From positions 124,001-188,000 of the forward strand of contig PVEQ01000006.1 in the NCBI GenBank assembly GCA_002973575.1: a stretch of DNA of 64,000 bases, in the 5' to 3' direction. Each line of letters begins with the position of its first letter. Within the stretch, counting starts at the first letter, position 1. Shown here one piece after another: positions 35,714 through 46,400 of this stretch. Position numbers and translations under genes: made by a program. This stretch comes from Sediminibacterium magnilacihabitans (lineage in GTDB: Bacteria; Bacteroidota; Bacteroidia; Chitinophagales; Chitinophagaceae). The notes under the pieces are model-generated. The model was not told where the DNA came from. It made no database searches and saw only the letters and a list, made by a program, of their open reading frames with translations.

Positions 35714-37069
35714 TCAGTATTTAAATACTTTACCGCCTGCCATTACCTCCTGTGTTTTTTCATCGAACGTAACTTTCATACCCGTATGTGCGGCTGCAGT
35801 GGTCATGATATTGGCAATAGAATGAGCATAACCTGCTTCCACCGACGCATGAGGCTGCTGTCTGCTGCGGACACATTCCATCCAGTTCCTTACGTGTGCC
35901 GAAGTGAGGCTATCTCCACCTGTATTGGCTGAAGTTGCTACCTTTTCTACTTTCTCCACGAGGTTCATCTCGGGCAGCAGGTTGGGTTGCATATGCATGG
36001 CGCTGGCGGGACCGGCTTTCAGTCCCCCTTTGGGTGATACTTTATTGGTGATCAGGTTGAGCTCGCCACCGTTGGAATAATACATTTCAGATGGATTCTC
36101 ATCACCATTGTGCATTCTTGAAGCGAATACCACCTGGAAGCCTGTGGTGGGATCGTTCTCTGGACCATAATCGAATACAGCAGTGATGGTATCCCAGTTG
36201 CGCCGTCCGTCTTTCCACTGGTATATGCCTCCATTGGCAGCTACGCTGCGCGGATGTTTCAGTCCGGAGAACCAATGCACAGTATCGATCTGGTGCGACA
36301 TCCACTGTCCGGGTAAACCCGATGAGAAAGGCCAGAACAAACGATACTCCAGGTATTTGCGGGGATCCCATGCTTCATGAGGCCTGTTCAGCAGGAAGCG
36401 GTTCCAGTCGGTGTCTTCCTGTTTCAGTTGCGCCACCAGGTCGGGCCTGCGCCAGCGTCCCGGCTGGTTCACGTTCCAGGTAAGTTCTACCATGGTAATG
36501 GGACCGAACTTGCCAGCCTGAATAAAATCGGCCGCTGCCTGGTAATTTTTACCACTCCTGCGCTGCGAACCGATCTGTACAATCTTACCCGATTCTTTCA
36601 CCGCTTTCAATGCCGCACGGTTGTCTTCCATTGTTTCGGCAAATGGCTTCTCCACATACGCATCGCATCCTGCTTTTACCGCTTCGATCGCATGTCTTGC
36701 ATGCGCGAAATCGGGTGTGCTGATGAATACGGCGTCGATATTCTTCATTCCGTATAATTCTTCGTTGTTACGGCATCCCACAATATCATGCCCCATGCGT
36801 TCTTTCAACACCGCCATACCTTCTTCTCTTCTTTTCTTCCAGAGATCGGATACTGCCACCATGTCGAAATTCAGTTCCTTGTAATGGTTTTGAAAACAAG
36901 GCAGGTGCGATTGGCGGAAACGGTCGGAAAAACCTACTACGCCCACTCGCACGCGGTCGTTGGCGCCGATGATATTGGCGTAACTTTTTGCACTGAAGCC
37001 CAGGCTGGCGGCATAAACGCCTGCTGTAGCCTTAGCTGTTTGTTTGATGAATGTTCTGCGGTTTGACAT
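35714..37069 (-). CDS. Gfo/Idh/MocA-family oxidoreductase with Tat-type signal
   Basis: This encodes 451 aa. The N-terminus N-R-R-T-F-I-K-Q followed by a small hydrophobic run (about 10-30) is a twin-arginine-type signal, so the protein is probably exported folded with its NAD(P) cofactor. A Rossmann fold follows (R-V-G-V-V-G-F at about 42-48) with the family E-K-P motif (A-Y-V-E-K-P-F) and a C-terminal beta-sheet domain. Periplasmic members of this type often act on the C3 hydroxyl of sugars. It lies 10 nt downstream of a double-DUF1080 protein gene, in keeping with 3-keto-sugar chemistry; the sugar is unknown. Confidence 0.88.
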   Translation of the reverse strand: MSNRRTFIKQTAKATAGVYAASLGFSAKSYANIIGANDRVRVGVVGFSDRFRQSHLPCFQNHYKELNFDMVAVSDLWKKRREEGMAVLKERMGHDIVGCRNNEELYGMKNIDAVFISTPDFAHARHAIEAVKAGCDAYVEKPFAETMEDNRAALKAVKESGKIVQIGSQRRSGKNYQAAADFIQAGKFGPITMVELTWNVNQPGRWRRPDLVAQLKQEDTDWNRFLLNRPHEAWDPRKYLEYRLFWPFSSGLPGQWMSHQIDTVHWFSGLKHPRSVAANGGIYQWKDGRRNWDTITAVFDYGPENDPTTGFQVVFASRMHNGDENPSEMYYSNGGELNLITNKVSPKGGLKAGPASAMHMQPNLLPEMNLVEKVEKVATSANTGGDSLTSAHVRNWMECVRSRQQPHASVEAGYAHSIANIMTTAAAHTGMKVTFDEKTQEVMAGGKVFKY

Positions 37070-37079
37070 ATAAGTGTTT

Positions 37080-38432
37080 TTATTTCAGTTCCTGAATTTT
37101 GATACTTCTGAAAGAAACGTCATTGCCATGATCCTGCAACAGGATATGTCCCTCCGGCGCCATGCCGAAGTTAGGCCAATGCGCATATTTACTGCGGGCT
37201 ACCAACGCATAGAAATATTGTGTACCACGCTTGTAGTCGAGCATTTTCCAGCCGTTCAGGTAATGCTCTACCCTTCCATCAGGATAAACAATTACCATAC
37301 CGCGGTTCCATTCACCAACCTTTCTTCTGGCCCTGGGTTCTTTTATGGAAGGAATCAAATCGTATAAAGAAGCAAGTGTTCTGTTGCCATCCGTACCCAT
37401 CTTGGCATCGGGGTGTTTGGCATCATCCAGTATCTGGTATTCGAGGCCGATAGCTGAGCCTGTGTTGTTTTCTTTTTCGGTTACAAAATATTTCACGCCA
37501 CTGTTGGCGCCTTCGGTGATTTTGAATTCGAACTGCAACACAAACGCGCTGTACTCTTTAGCGGTAATAATATCACCGCCATTGGTTGATTCTTTACCAT
37601 TGGAACCCAGCACATTCAATGTACCGTCTTTTACTTCCCATCCTTTTTCGGGGAACTTGTCTTTATAGGCGCCTCTCCATCCATTGGTGGTCTTTCCATC
37701 GAACAACAATACTACATGGTTCTTTTTCTCCTGTTCCGACAAAGTATTGGGCAGCAGGTTCACTACGAAAGTATTATCGTAAGGAGTAGGCTTCAGGTTC
37801 CTGGTTTGTATGCGGATATTGCGCCAGCGGATCTGTTTGCCGGCTTTTTCCTGCTTACCGATAGCGTGCACCTGTAAAGCGATGAAACCTTTGGGTGTCA
37901 TATCATCTACCAGGCTGGCAGCCGCCATGCCATTGATGAAAGTGCGCATGGAATTACCAATGCATTCAATGCGGCATTTGTTCCACTTGCCTAACTTGAA
38001 TGCGGCTTTGGCTGCCGGGTTGTAATCCAGCGGGTAGAGCCAGTCGCGACGGGCCTCATCATAAATACCGGCCGTCCAGGCACGGGGTGAAGGATCGATC
38101 TCGAACTGGTAACCATGTACCCTGCCATTGTTATATTCCGGTTTGCTTTCACTGCGGAACTGCACGCCGGAATTCATAACACTATCGAGTTTGAACTCGA
38201 ATTCCAGGATAAAATCGCCATAATCTTTTTCTGTAGCCAGGAAAGAATTGGGTTCTCCCGATACGGTGGTTCCTACAATTTCTCCATTCACCGCCTCAAA
38301 CTTGGCATGCCCGTTGAGCGGGCGCCAGCCTTTCAGGTCTTTTCCATTAAACAGGCTTTGCCATTGGGGAGATTGCGCAAAAGCCGAAGCGCTAAGAGCT
38401 ATAGCGCAAGCAAGCAGAAGTCTTTTTTTCAT
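37080..38432 (-). CDS. Double DUF1080 (3-keto-disaccharide hydrolase-like) exported protein
   Basis: This encodes 450 aa from ATG at 38432, where the signal peptide [12 protein letters not shown] begins; the frame runs on to 38507. Two concanavalin-like DUF1080 domains are visible: residues about 24-215 ([11 protein letters not shown], then S-G-V-Q-F-R) and about 240-450 ([11 protein letters not shown], then S-G-V-K-Y-F). Members of this family cleave or eliminate from 3-keto-glycosides formed by Gfo/Idh dehydrogenases, and the partner dehydrogenase is encoded 10 nt downstream. A two-domain form could combine two activities or bind and cleave; this is inference. Confidence 0.85.
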   Translation of the reverse strand: MKKRLLLACAIALSASAFAQSPQWQSLFNGKDLKGWRPLNGHAKFEAVNGEIVGTTVSGEPNSFLATEKDYGDFILEFEFKLDSVMNSGVQFRSESKPEYNNGRVHGYQFEIDPSPRAWTAGIYDEARRDWLYPLDYNPAAKAAFKLGKWNKCRIECIGNSMRTFINGMAAASLVDDMTPKGFIALQVHAIGKQEKAGKQIRWRNIRIQTRNLKPTPYDNTFVVNLLPNTLSEQEKKNHVVLLFDGKTTNGWRGAYKDKFPEKGWEVKDGTLNVLGSNGKESTNGGDIITAKEYSAFVLQFEFKITEGANSGVKYFVTEKENNTGSAIGLEYQILDDAKHPDAKMGTDGNRTLASLYDLIPSIKEPRARRKVGEWNRGMVIVYPDGRVEHYLNGWKMLDYKRGTQYFYALVARSKYAHWPNFGMAPEGHILLQDHGNDVSFRSIKIQELK

Positions 38433-38583
38433 AATAGCATCAAAAATTTGCCCGCTCAAGTTAGCAGTAATCGTGTGAAAAAGTATTCTTCCCGATTCAC
38501 TATTCATTTACCTCTATATGCATGCCATTCCGCATAATTCATTAATTTTAATACAGCCACCTTATTGAATACCATCGATTGCT

Positions 38584-39438
38584 ATGAGAACAGAATTTGA
38601 AACCGTACGTGCCGACGAAGGGAGCTCCTTCCGCCTGTTGCATCAGGTCTTACAGGCAGAAGATTATAGCTGGAGTTACCACTATCATCCCGAATATGAA
38701 CTGGTTTATGTGGTGGGGGGGCACGGCCGCAGGCATGTGGGTAACCATTTGAGTTATTATGAAAACGGCGACCTGGTATTCATGGGTAAGAACTTACCGC
38801 ATTCCGGTTTTGGATACGGAGCCGTAGGAAGCCACGAAGAAGTGGTGATACAGTTTACAGAAGATTTCCTGGGCGAGCGTCTCCTGCAAACGCCTGAATT
38901 TATTGCCATTCAAGCCCTGTTCTTCCGCTCCATGCAGGGCATTCATTTCAGCCAGTCTGTTCAACAATCCATCGGGAAAAAACTACGCCGTCTCCGGCAA
39001 CTCGATCCGTTTAACCGGTTAATGGAATTGCTGCAGGTCTTACAAACCCTGGCATCAACCCAGGAATACCAGTTACTGAATGCTGCCGGGCAATCGTACG
39101 ACTTCAATCAGAAAGACGAAGTGAGGTTGAAGAAGATATACGATTATGTTACAGAGTACTACCAAAAACCAGTCAATATCCGCGAAGTAGCCGATCTGGT
39201 TTCGCTTACGGTTCCGTCTTTCTGTAATTATTTCAAAAAAAATATGCGGCTCACTTTCACCGATTTCGTCAATGAATACCGTATCAACCAGGCCAGCAAA
39301 CTGTTACTGGAAGGCAGCAGCATTGCCGATGCCTGCTACGCGTGCGGCTTTAATAATATTTCCTATTTCACCCGCCGTTTCCGCGACATCAAAGGAAAAA
39401 GCCCGGGGCAATACCGCAGGCTTTCCCACAGGGCATAA
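38584..39438 (+). CDS. AraC-family transcriptional regulator with cupin sensor
   Basis: This encodes 284 aa. Residues about 20-95 form a cupin sensor domain (W-S-Y-H-Y-H-P-E-Y-E-L-V-Y-V-V, G-D-L-V-F-M-G), and residues about 180-284 the double helix-turn-helix with the AraC signature (I-A-D-A-C-Y-A-C-G-F-N-N-I-S-Y-F-T-R-R-F). It is divergent from the DUF1080-Gfo/Idh pair over 151 nt, so it likely controls that pair in response to a sugar. It is convergent with, and 5 nt from, the beta-lactamase-like gene. Confidence 0.9.
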   Translation: MRTEFETVRADEGSSFRLLHQVLQAEDYSWSYHYHPEYELVYVVGGHGRRHVGNHLSYYENGDLVFMGKNLPHSGFGYGAVGSHEEVVIQFTEDFLGERLLQTPEFIAIQALFFRSMQGIHFSQSVQQSIGKKLRRLRQLDPFNRLMELLQVLQTLASTQEYQLLNAAGQSYDFNQKDEVRLKKIYDYVTEYYQKPVNIREVADLVSLTVPSFCNYFKKNMRLTFTDFVNEYRINQASKLLLEGSSIADACYACGFNNISYFTRRFRDIKGKSPGQYRRLSHRA

Positions 39439-39443
39439 CCCAT

Positions 39444-40340
39444 TCACTTTGCTTGTTGCATATAATGATAGAACAGGCCTGATACCACTGACATCGCCTT
39501 AGTGGCAGCGGCATCGTCTGCCAGTTGTTTCGACAATAATACCAGTACATATTGCTTCCCATCGGGCATGTATACAATACCCGAATCATGGTGTACCCCG
39601 GTAATAGAACCAGTCTTATGCGCCACTTTTATACCCGGCGGCAGTCCGGCAGGTATCACGCTGCTGTCTTGCTGGTCAAGCAATACATCGATCATGCTTT
39701 TAGAAGCAGCAACGCTTACGGCTTTGCCCAACGACAGTTGTTCGTAGATCAGCATCAGGTCATAAGCGGTGGTCGTATTATTCAGTCCCTTATCAAAAGC
39801 TTTCTGGTCTTCCACGCCCCTTAACACCTGTATGTCTTTGGCTCCCATGGAACGCATGGTCTTTGTTACTTCTGCGCCGCTCACCATTTCCATTAAAATA
39901 TTGGTGGCCAGGTTGCTGCTCTTGATGATCATTTGCCGCACCAGTTCTTTCAGGAGCATTTTGGTTCCTGTTTGATGATACAAAGCCTGCTGGCTGTCGT
40001 CGGTACTGTCTAGCTTATAGGGGCTGCCATCCACTATGCTTTTGAATGCATTCTTCACTGGTATTGAATCGTTGAGGGAGAACCTGCCCGCTTCAGCCTG
40101 TTTAAACACTTCAATCATCACAGGTGTTTTCATGGTGCTCGCCGCGTGGAACGATTCATGTTCGTTCCACAAGAGGGTTTCGCCGGTGGACAGGTCCCTG
40201 AAAGCAACAGCAAAAAATCCTTTTTGCAGGGCGAGCGTATCTTTTACCTGCTGCATGAGTTGTTCGGGAGAAAGCCGGGACTGAGCAGTAACTGTTTCAA
40301 TCATGGTCATCAATAATAACAAGAATCTAATCCTTTTCAT
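39444..40340 (-). CDS. Class A beta-lactamase-like serine hydrolase, exported
   Basis: This encodes 298 aa with a signal peptide (about 1-20, ending V-T-A-Q). The three active-site motifs of the serine penicillin-recognising fold are present: S68-T-M-K71, S141-S-N143 and K242-T-G244. In the omega-loop region the family pattern E-x-x-L-N reads D183-K-G-L-N187, so the deacylating Glu is replaced by Asp on this alignment, while an upstream Glu177 (R-G-V-E-D) could take over. It may therefore be a weak beta-lactamase or a D,D-peptidase/esterase-like relative. A resistance phenotype should not be assumed. Confidence 0.75.
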   Translation of the reverse strand: MKRIRFLLLLMTMIETVTAQSRLSPEQLMQQVKDTLALQKGFFAVAFRDLSTGETLLWNEHESFHAASTMKTPVMIEVFKQAEAGRFSLNDSIPVKNAFKSIVDGSPYKLDSTDDSQQALYHQTGTKMLLKELVRQMIIKSSNLATNILMEMVSGAEVTKTMRSMGAKDIQVLRGVEDQKAFDKGLNNTTTAYDLMLIYEQLSLGKAVSVAASKSMIDVLLDQQDSSVIPAGLPPGIKVAHKTGSITGVHHDSGIVYMPDGKQYVLVLLSKQLADDAAATKAMSVVSGLFYHYMQQAK

Positions 40341-40428
40341 ACTTCAATTTACAAAGAGAAATAGTATTTTGATCCCATTATCATATCAATTGGCATACAA
40401 TTGGTATGCACAACGTTAAAATCCAGTT

Positions 40429-41136
40429 ATGAAGCAACTCGCCACATCCGTACTATTGATGGCAACCTTTTTCCTTTCCGGTTGCAGTACTTTAAGAAAT
40501 GTTTTTTTATCTGAATCCGATGCTGCCAGCGCCATTCGTGAAGCGTTGATCCTGGGGGTCAACAACGGGTCTTCTGTACTCGGACAAAAAGGCGCCTTTG
40601 GCAAAGACTTAATCCTGAATGCCATCCTGCCGCAGGACCTGCAGAAAGTAGTAAGAACCCTCGACCAATTGGGCTTTACCCCGCAACTGAACCGTTTCAC
40701 GACTACATTGGAAAATGCTACTGTTGAAACGGTTGCCAAATCTACGCCCATCTTCCTTAGTGGCATCAGGCAACTGACCATCCGCGACGCCGTTACACTG
40801 GTAAAGAATGGTGGCACTTCCGCTACCGATTACCTTAGGAGGAGCGTAGGCGATACCCTGCACAGGGCCGTTACGCCGATCATGCACAATATGCTCGATC
40901 AATACAATATCTCGCAGGAATGGAATAAACTGGTGAGTCCCGCCAAACTGCTGCTGGGCAACAAAGTAGAACTGAACCTGGGTCTCGACAATATCATGGC
41001 CTTACTGGTGGTAAACCAGATGTTCAAGAAAATCGAAGAACAGGAAGTAGCAGTCCGTACCAATGCCCAAGCCAGAACTACTCCACTCCTGCGACAGGTA
41101 TTCGGCCGGGATTGGAGTAACATTAACGTCAGGTAA
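40429..41136 (+). CDS. DUF4197 lipoprotein
   Basis: This encodes 235 aa with lipobox Cys19 (F-L-S-G-C-S). The sequence A-I-R-E-A-L-I-L-G-V-N-N-G near residue 35 and Y-N-I-S-Q-E-W-N-K-L further on match DUF4197, an uncharacterised helical family of periplasmic lipoproteins in Bacteroidota and Proteobacteria. It appears to be a single-gene unit: its promoter lies in the 88-nt gap to the divergent beta-lactamase-like gene, and a strong terminator follows. Confidence 0.85.
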   Translation: MKQLATSVLLMATFFLSGCSTLRNVFLSESDAASAIREALILGVNNGSSVLGQKGAFGKDLILNAILPQDLQKVVRTLDQLGFTPQLNRFTTTLENATVETVAKSTPIFLSGIRQLTIRDAVTLVKNGGTSATDYLRRSVGDTLHRAVTPIMHNMLDQYNISQEWNKLVSPAKLLLGNKVELNLGLDNIMALLVVNQMFKKIEEQEVAVRTNAQARTTPLLRQVFGRDWSNINVR

Positions 41137-41166
41137 TCATATCCTGAACCATATCATCATTTTCAG

Positions 41167-41208
41167 ATTACCCGTTATTGTTTGAACCAATGACGGGTAA
41201 TTTTTTTT
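41167..41208 (+). terminator. Rho-independent terminator after the DUF4197 gene
   Basis: ATTACCCGTTATTG (41167-41180) pairs with CAATGACGGGTAAT (41188-41201) with one G-U pair and a short loop, followed directly by a run of T to 41208. Confidence 0.85.
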
Positions 41209-41499
41209 ATCGATCAGTATTCGAAATATTTTGAATGTAAATAGTAATTAATTTTTTATAGAGGGATTCTTAATGTTCAATATGATAAACTGCTGCAACG
41301 ATTTTAGTTCATCATAAGAAGCGAGAATCAATTCTCGCTTCTTAATTTCCACTAATTTCTTCGCTAGCCCTTTATTTTATTTTTTAAATCTAACCGCTGG
41401 TAATTTCTTTCATAATTAATTTGAGTACATTGTCATTGCGCTTTATTGCATATCTCTTAGTATTGCAATTATCTTATCAAACAGGATTAATGCTGAAAA
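41209..41499. other. Gene-free AT-rich region upstream of the amylase, with a 12-bp hairpin
   Basis: No gene is apparent between the DUF4197 terminator and the amylase. The one clear structure is AAGAAGCGAGAA (41316-41327) with TTCTCGCTTCTT (41332-41343), a perfect 12-bp stem with loop TCAA and no strong T-run. It lies about 155 nt upstream of the amylase start and may be a leader structure or a dyad operator. Base composition is more AT-rich than the neighbours. Confidence 0.5.
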
Positions 41500-43347
41500 A
41501 TGAAAAAAATATTCACCTTAATAAGTATTTCGCTTTTTCATCTCGTAGTTTTTTCTCAACGAATCAACCGAGTCGAGCCTCAAAACTGGTGGGTGGGTAT
41601 GAAATACAATACCGTCACCCTGCTGATCTATGGAGACAATCTCTCCAACCTCACACCCTCTTTTAATTACCCGGGCGTTGAACTAGTCAAAACAGATACG
41701 GTTGAAAACAAAAACTATTTGTTTGTCACCCTAAAAATTAACCCCGAAGCGAAGCCAGGAAACATCAATATCCATTTCAGCCAAAACAATAAAATTGTAC
41801 TGTCCAAAAACTTTCCTCTTTTGGAACGGGAAGCAGGCAGTGCCAGCCGGCCCAGTTTTAGCCCGAAAGACGCGATACTCCTGATTGTTCCCGACAGGTT
41901 TTCAAATGGAGATGCCAGGAATGATGTCATTCCCACGATGAATGAAAAAACCGTCGATAGAAGCAATGAAGACAAAAGGCATGGCGGAGATATCCAGGGG
42001 ATCATGAATCACCTCGACTACATAAAATCATTGGGCTTTACCCAAATCTGGAATACACCCCTGATAGAAAACAATGAGCCCGATTACTCCTATCACGGAT
42101 ATGCGGCAACCGACTTTTACAAGATCGATCCGCGCTTTGGTACAAACGAACAGTTTAAACTATTGGTCAAAGAAGCGAAGAAAAGAGGAATAGGAATGAT
42201 TTGGGATGTGGTTCTAAATCACTGTGGTAACGAATATTATTTTTTCAAAGACCTGCCCTCAAAGGATTGGTTTAATTATATCGAAACGAGAACAAGGACT
42301 AATGGACTAAAAACCACGATAACGGATCCTTACGCAACTGAAATCGATAAGAAAGAATATACAGATGGCTGGTTTGATCATCACATGCCTGATCTGAACC
42401 AACGGAATCCCCTGCTGGCAAGCTATTTAATCCAAAATACAATTTGGTGGATCGAGTATGCCGGTATTTCTGGCATCAGGGAAGACACCTATTCCTACGC
42501 CGACAAAGACTTCCTGGCAACCTGGACAAAGTCGGTGCTTGATGAGTACCCCAACTTTAATATCACTGGCGAGGAAATGTCGAGAAATATCTATCTCACA
42601 TCGTATTGGCAAAAGGATAAGATAAACACGGATGGCTACCAATCCTATTTGCCAACCTTAATGGATTTCTCGTTGAATGACAATATTATTTCCAGTCTCA
42701 ACAAGCCCGACGAGTGGTTCTCCACCTGGCGTGATACCTATCAAAGCGTGGCACAGGATTACCTGATCCCGCATCCGGAAAACCAATTGATATTTCCCGA
42801 CAATCATGACCTGGACAGGTTTTATTCACGGCTCCATAAAAACCTTGATAACTGGAAACTGGGCATCGCGATGTACATCACCATGCGTGGTATCCCGGAA
42901 TTCTTATACGGCACCGAGGTGCTAATGACTAATGAAAAGGCTGGAAGCGATGGGCAAAGAAGAGGCGACTTTTATGGCGGCTGGGAAAATGATTCAAAAA
43001 ATGCCCGAACGGAGCTGGGTCTCACCCAGGAAGAAAAGGAAGCCCAAAAGTTCTTCTCAAAACTATTGAACTGGCGAAAAACAAATACCATTAGCGGAGA
43101 CGGAAAGTTTAAACATTATGCCCCGCAAAAGAATGATGTCTATGTTTACTTCCGCTACAACACCAGACAAAAAGTAATGGTATTATTAAATAAAAACAGC
43201 CAGGCGGTGAGCCTCGATATGAATCGGTACAGCGAAATGGTGCCAGCCAGTTTTACGGCAAGAGACATCGTTTCTGATAAGGATTTAGAAGTAAGGAATT
43301 CACTGAAAATTCCTGCGAAAACCGCGATGATCCTGGAGATAAAATAA
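41500..43347 (+). CDS. GH13 alpha-amylase/cyclomaltodextrinase-type glucanase, exported
   Basis: This encodes 615 aa with a signal peptide (1-20, V-V-F-S-Q) and no lipobox, so it is periplasmic. Residues about 21-115 form an N-terminal immunoglobulin-like domain typical of cyclomaltodextrinase/neopullulanase enzymes. The (beta/alpha)8 barrel has nucleophile Asp329 (G-I-R-E-D-T-Y), acid/base Glu358 (I-T-G-E-E) and Asp437 (P-D-N-H-D), plus D-V-V-L-N-H at about 236-241. A C-terminal beta-domain ends the protein. It probably cuts starch-derived or cyclic maltooligosaccharides, resembling SusA of the sus system. No sus transporter is adjacent, and a terminator follows. Confidence 0.9.
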   Translation: MKKIFTLISISLFHLVVFSQRINRVEPQNWWVGMKYNTVTLLIYGDNLSNLTPSFNYPGVELVKTDTVENKNYLFVTLKINPEAKPGNINIHFSQNNKIVLSKNFPLLEREAGSASRPSFSPKDAILLIVPDRFSNGDARNDVIPTMNEKTVDRSNEDKRHGGDIQGIMNHLDYIKSLGFTQIWNTPLIENNEPDYSYHGYAATDFYKIDPRFGTNEQFKLLVKEAKKRGIGMIWDVVLNHCGNEYYFFKDLPSKDWFNYIETRTRTNGLKTTITDPYATEIDKKEYTDGWFDHHMPDLNQRNPLLASYLIQNTIWWIEYAGISGIREDTYSYADKDFLATWTKSVLDEYPNFNITGEEMSRNIYLTSYWQKDKINTDGYQSYLPTLMDFSLNDNIISSLNKPDEWFSTWRDTYQSVAQDYLIPHPENQLIFPDNHDLDRFYSRLHKNLDNWKLGIAMYITMRGIPEFLYGTEVLMTNEKAGSDGQRRGDFYGGWENDSKNARTELGLTQEEKEAQKFFSKLLNWRKTNTISGDGKFKHYAPQKNDVYVYFRYNTRQKVMVLLNKNSQAVSLDMNRYSEMVPASFTARDIVSDKDLEVRNSLKIPAKTAMILEIK

Positions 43348-43349
43348 AA

Positions 43350-43394
43350 ATAGCAATGGCACCAACATCAAAATTGAAGTAGTGCCATTGCTAT
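43350..43394. terminator. Bidirectional terminator between amylase and Asp-box protein genes
   Basis: ATAGCAATGGCAC (43350-43362) and GTGCCATTGCTAT (43382-43394) make a 13-bp perfect stem with a 19-nt loop, between convergent genes ending at 43347 and 43408. Confidence 0.75.
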
Positions 43395-43407
43395 AATGTT
43401 TTGTTTG

Positions 43408-46400
43408 CTATTGTTTAAACCCAATCACTGGTAGTTTCTTATCATGGATCAGGTTATTGAATGATGCGAGATCATTGCTGAAAATGCCGGCAAGTTTTTG
43501 CAATTGCTGCGTTGCCTGTTCATTCAATTCTGCAAATGCTTCTTTTGCCTGCTTGCTGGGCGACGTATTGCCACTGGATACTACCCCGAAGATGCCAGAT
43601 ATCTTATCATTTAAACGGATGGGATAGTTTAATACATCCTGCCCGCTCTTGGCCTTTGTCTGATATAATGTTTCCTCGATGGTCGTCAATTTTGCATTGA
43701 TGCTGTCGGCTTCTTTGCGAACGTCTTTTGTTGTCGACGTATCCAGCTTCGCCGTAAAATCATTGATCTGCGTTCTTACCTCCCGGATACGTTTAATGGC
43801 TTTCTGGATATCGCTGAAACTTTGTTTAACATCCAATAAAAACGAAACCGTGTTGTCGTAATCCACTTCCGTCATACCATAAGCTGGATTGTCTTTGATC
43901 ACAAAAGGTACATCCATCGAATCTTTTTCATAGCGGAACCTGGCCATATACTTGCCGGGGGCCGCTTTTACTGTTCCTACATTGCCGTTCCACAAAATCA
44001 TATTATCGATCTTTTCTGCAGGCGGGTAATTCATATCCCATACAAACTGGTTCATGCCACTGCTGAAATCTATCTTATCAGTTTCTTCTTTAGCATTCTT
44101 GCTGAAGGTTCTGATGGGCATATTCTTTTTATCGAAAACAGTAATGGAGAATTTCGTTGAATCATTCGCCTGCTTCAGGTAATAATTGATGACTGTTCCG
44201 TTAGGCGGATTGGTACCTGTATTGGGCGGTGTTTCCATCCCTGCTCCTGAACGGGCCCTTCTTCCTCCACCCTCCATCCGGTAAGCATCGCTCACTGTAA
44301 ACACATGCCAGGATTTACCGGTGGTAGATTCATCTTTTTGCTGTATCACACTTAAATCGTCAATGGCCCAGAAAGCTCGCCCCTGTGTGGCCACCAGCAG
44401 ATCATTGTCTTTGATCGTAAGATCGGTAACCGGCACCACGGGCAGGTTGAGCTGGAATGATTTCCATTGTGCACCGCCATCGTAACTGATGTACATGCCG
44501 TATTCTGTACCGGCATACAATAACCCGGGCCGTTTTTGATCTGCACGCAGGCAACGGGTAAAATGCATGTTATTGATGCCATTGGTGATCTGCTTCCATG
44601 TTTTACCGTAATCGGTGGTTACGAATATATATGGCGCATAATCATCGAGCTTGTATTTGGTTCCCACAAAATAGGCGGTACCTTTTTGGAAAGGATCGGT
44701 TTCTATACAGTTCCACATCATCCATTTCCCTGCCTGCGGTGGTGTTACATTTTCCCAATGTTTGCCGGCGTCTTTACTTACGTATACCAATCCATCGTCG
44801 CTGCCGGTCCACAAGAGGTCTTTTTCCAAAGGAGATTCCGTTGCGGTGAAAATGGTACAATAGTATTCTACCGAAGTATTGTCTTTGGTGATGGCGCCTC
44901 CGCTGGAAGCCTGTTTGCTTTTGTCGTTCGTGGTGAGATCAGGGCTGATGGTTTCCCAACTGCGTCCCTCGTTCTCCGTTACGAATAACTGGTTGCCACA
45001 GGCATAGAGCCGTTTGGGATTGTGTGGTGAAAAGAAAACAGGGAAGTTCCATTGGAAACGGTATTTCTGTACATCAGCGCCGGCGCCCATAGGATTATCG
45101 GGCCATACATTGATGGCCCTGTTTTCACCTGTCTTATGATCGAGCCGGGAAAGATAACCACCATAATTACCACCATACACGATATCGGGATTCAATGGAT
45201 CAGCCACCACATAACCACTCTCGGCGCCTGCTGTAGGATCCCAGTCGCGCTCGGTGATACCTGCACCTGCCGAACGGCTGCGGATGCGCACGGTAGAATT
45301 ATCCTGCTGTGCGCCCAGCAAACGATAAGGATAGGCATTATCGGTTGTGATGCGATAGAATTGCGCCGTAGGCTGGTTGTTCATGGTACTCCAGTTGGCC
45401 GCTGCATCGAAACTGATCTGTGCACCCCCATCATCCCCAATGATCATACGGTTGCCGTCTTCCGGATCGATCCAGAGATCGTGGTGGTCGCCGTGCGGCG
45501 TGGAAACGGGTTGAAAGGTTTTACCACCATCCTTGCTGCGCATGAATTCCACATTCAGGCAGTATACCAGGTTGTCGTTCTTAGGGTCTACAAATATTTT
45601 GGAATAATACCAGGCGCGTTGGCGAATGTTGTTATCGCTGCTCTGCAATGTCCAGCTGTCTCCGCCGTCGTTGCTCACATACAAACCGCCGTTGGCATTC
45701 TCTATGATAGCAAATATTTTATCCGGATTGCTGGGTGCAGATGCTACACCTACAATACCCCAGGTGCCTTTGGGCATCCCTTTTTTGTTGGTAAGGTTGG
45801 TCCAGGTTTCGCCGCCATCGGTACTCTTCCACAAACCACTGCCTTCACCGCCGCTTTCCATGTTATAGGGCCTGCGTATCACATGCCACATACCGGCATA
45901 CAATACAGAAGGGTTACCTGCTTCCATTACCAGGTCTGAACAACCGGTCTGGTCATTGGCATACAACACCTGTTTCCATGTTTTACCTCCATCGGTGGTT
46001 TTATAGACGCCTCTTTCCTTGCTGGGCCCGAATAAATGTCCCATCACCGCTACCCATACCGTGTTCGGATCTTTGGGATGTATTACGATGCGGATGATGT
46101 GCCGCCCTTCTTTCAATCCCAGGTTATGCCAGCTCCTGCCACCATCATCACTGCGCCAGATACCTCCCAATCCTTCCGACACATTGCCACGCAGGGTATT
46201 TTCACCCTCGCCTGCATACAGGATGGTTTCATCACTGGGCGCTATGGCTACTGCACCAATCGATCCGCCGAAATATTTATCTGAAATATTTTTCCAGTTA
46301 CTGCCGCCATCTGTTGTTTTCCATACACCGCCACCCGTAGCGCCAAAATAGAAAGTGGTCTTGTTTTTATAACTGCCGGTAACAGCAGCGCACCTTCCGC

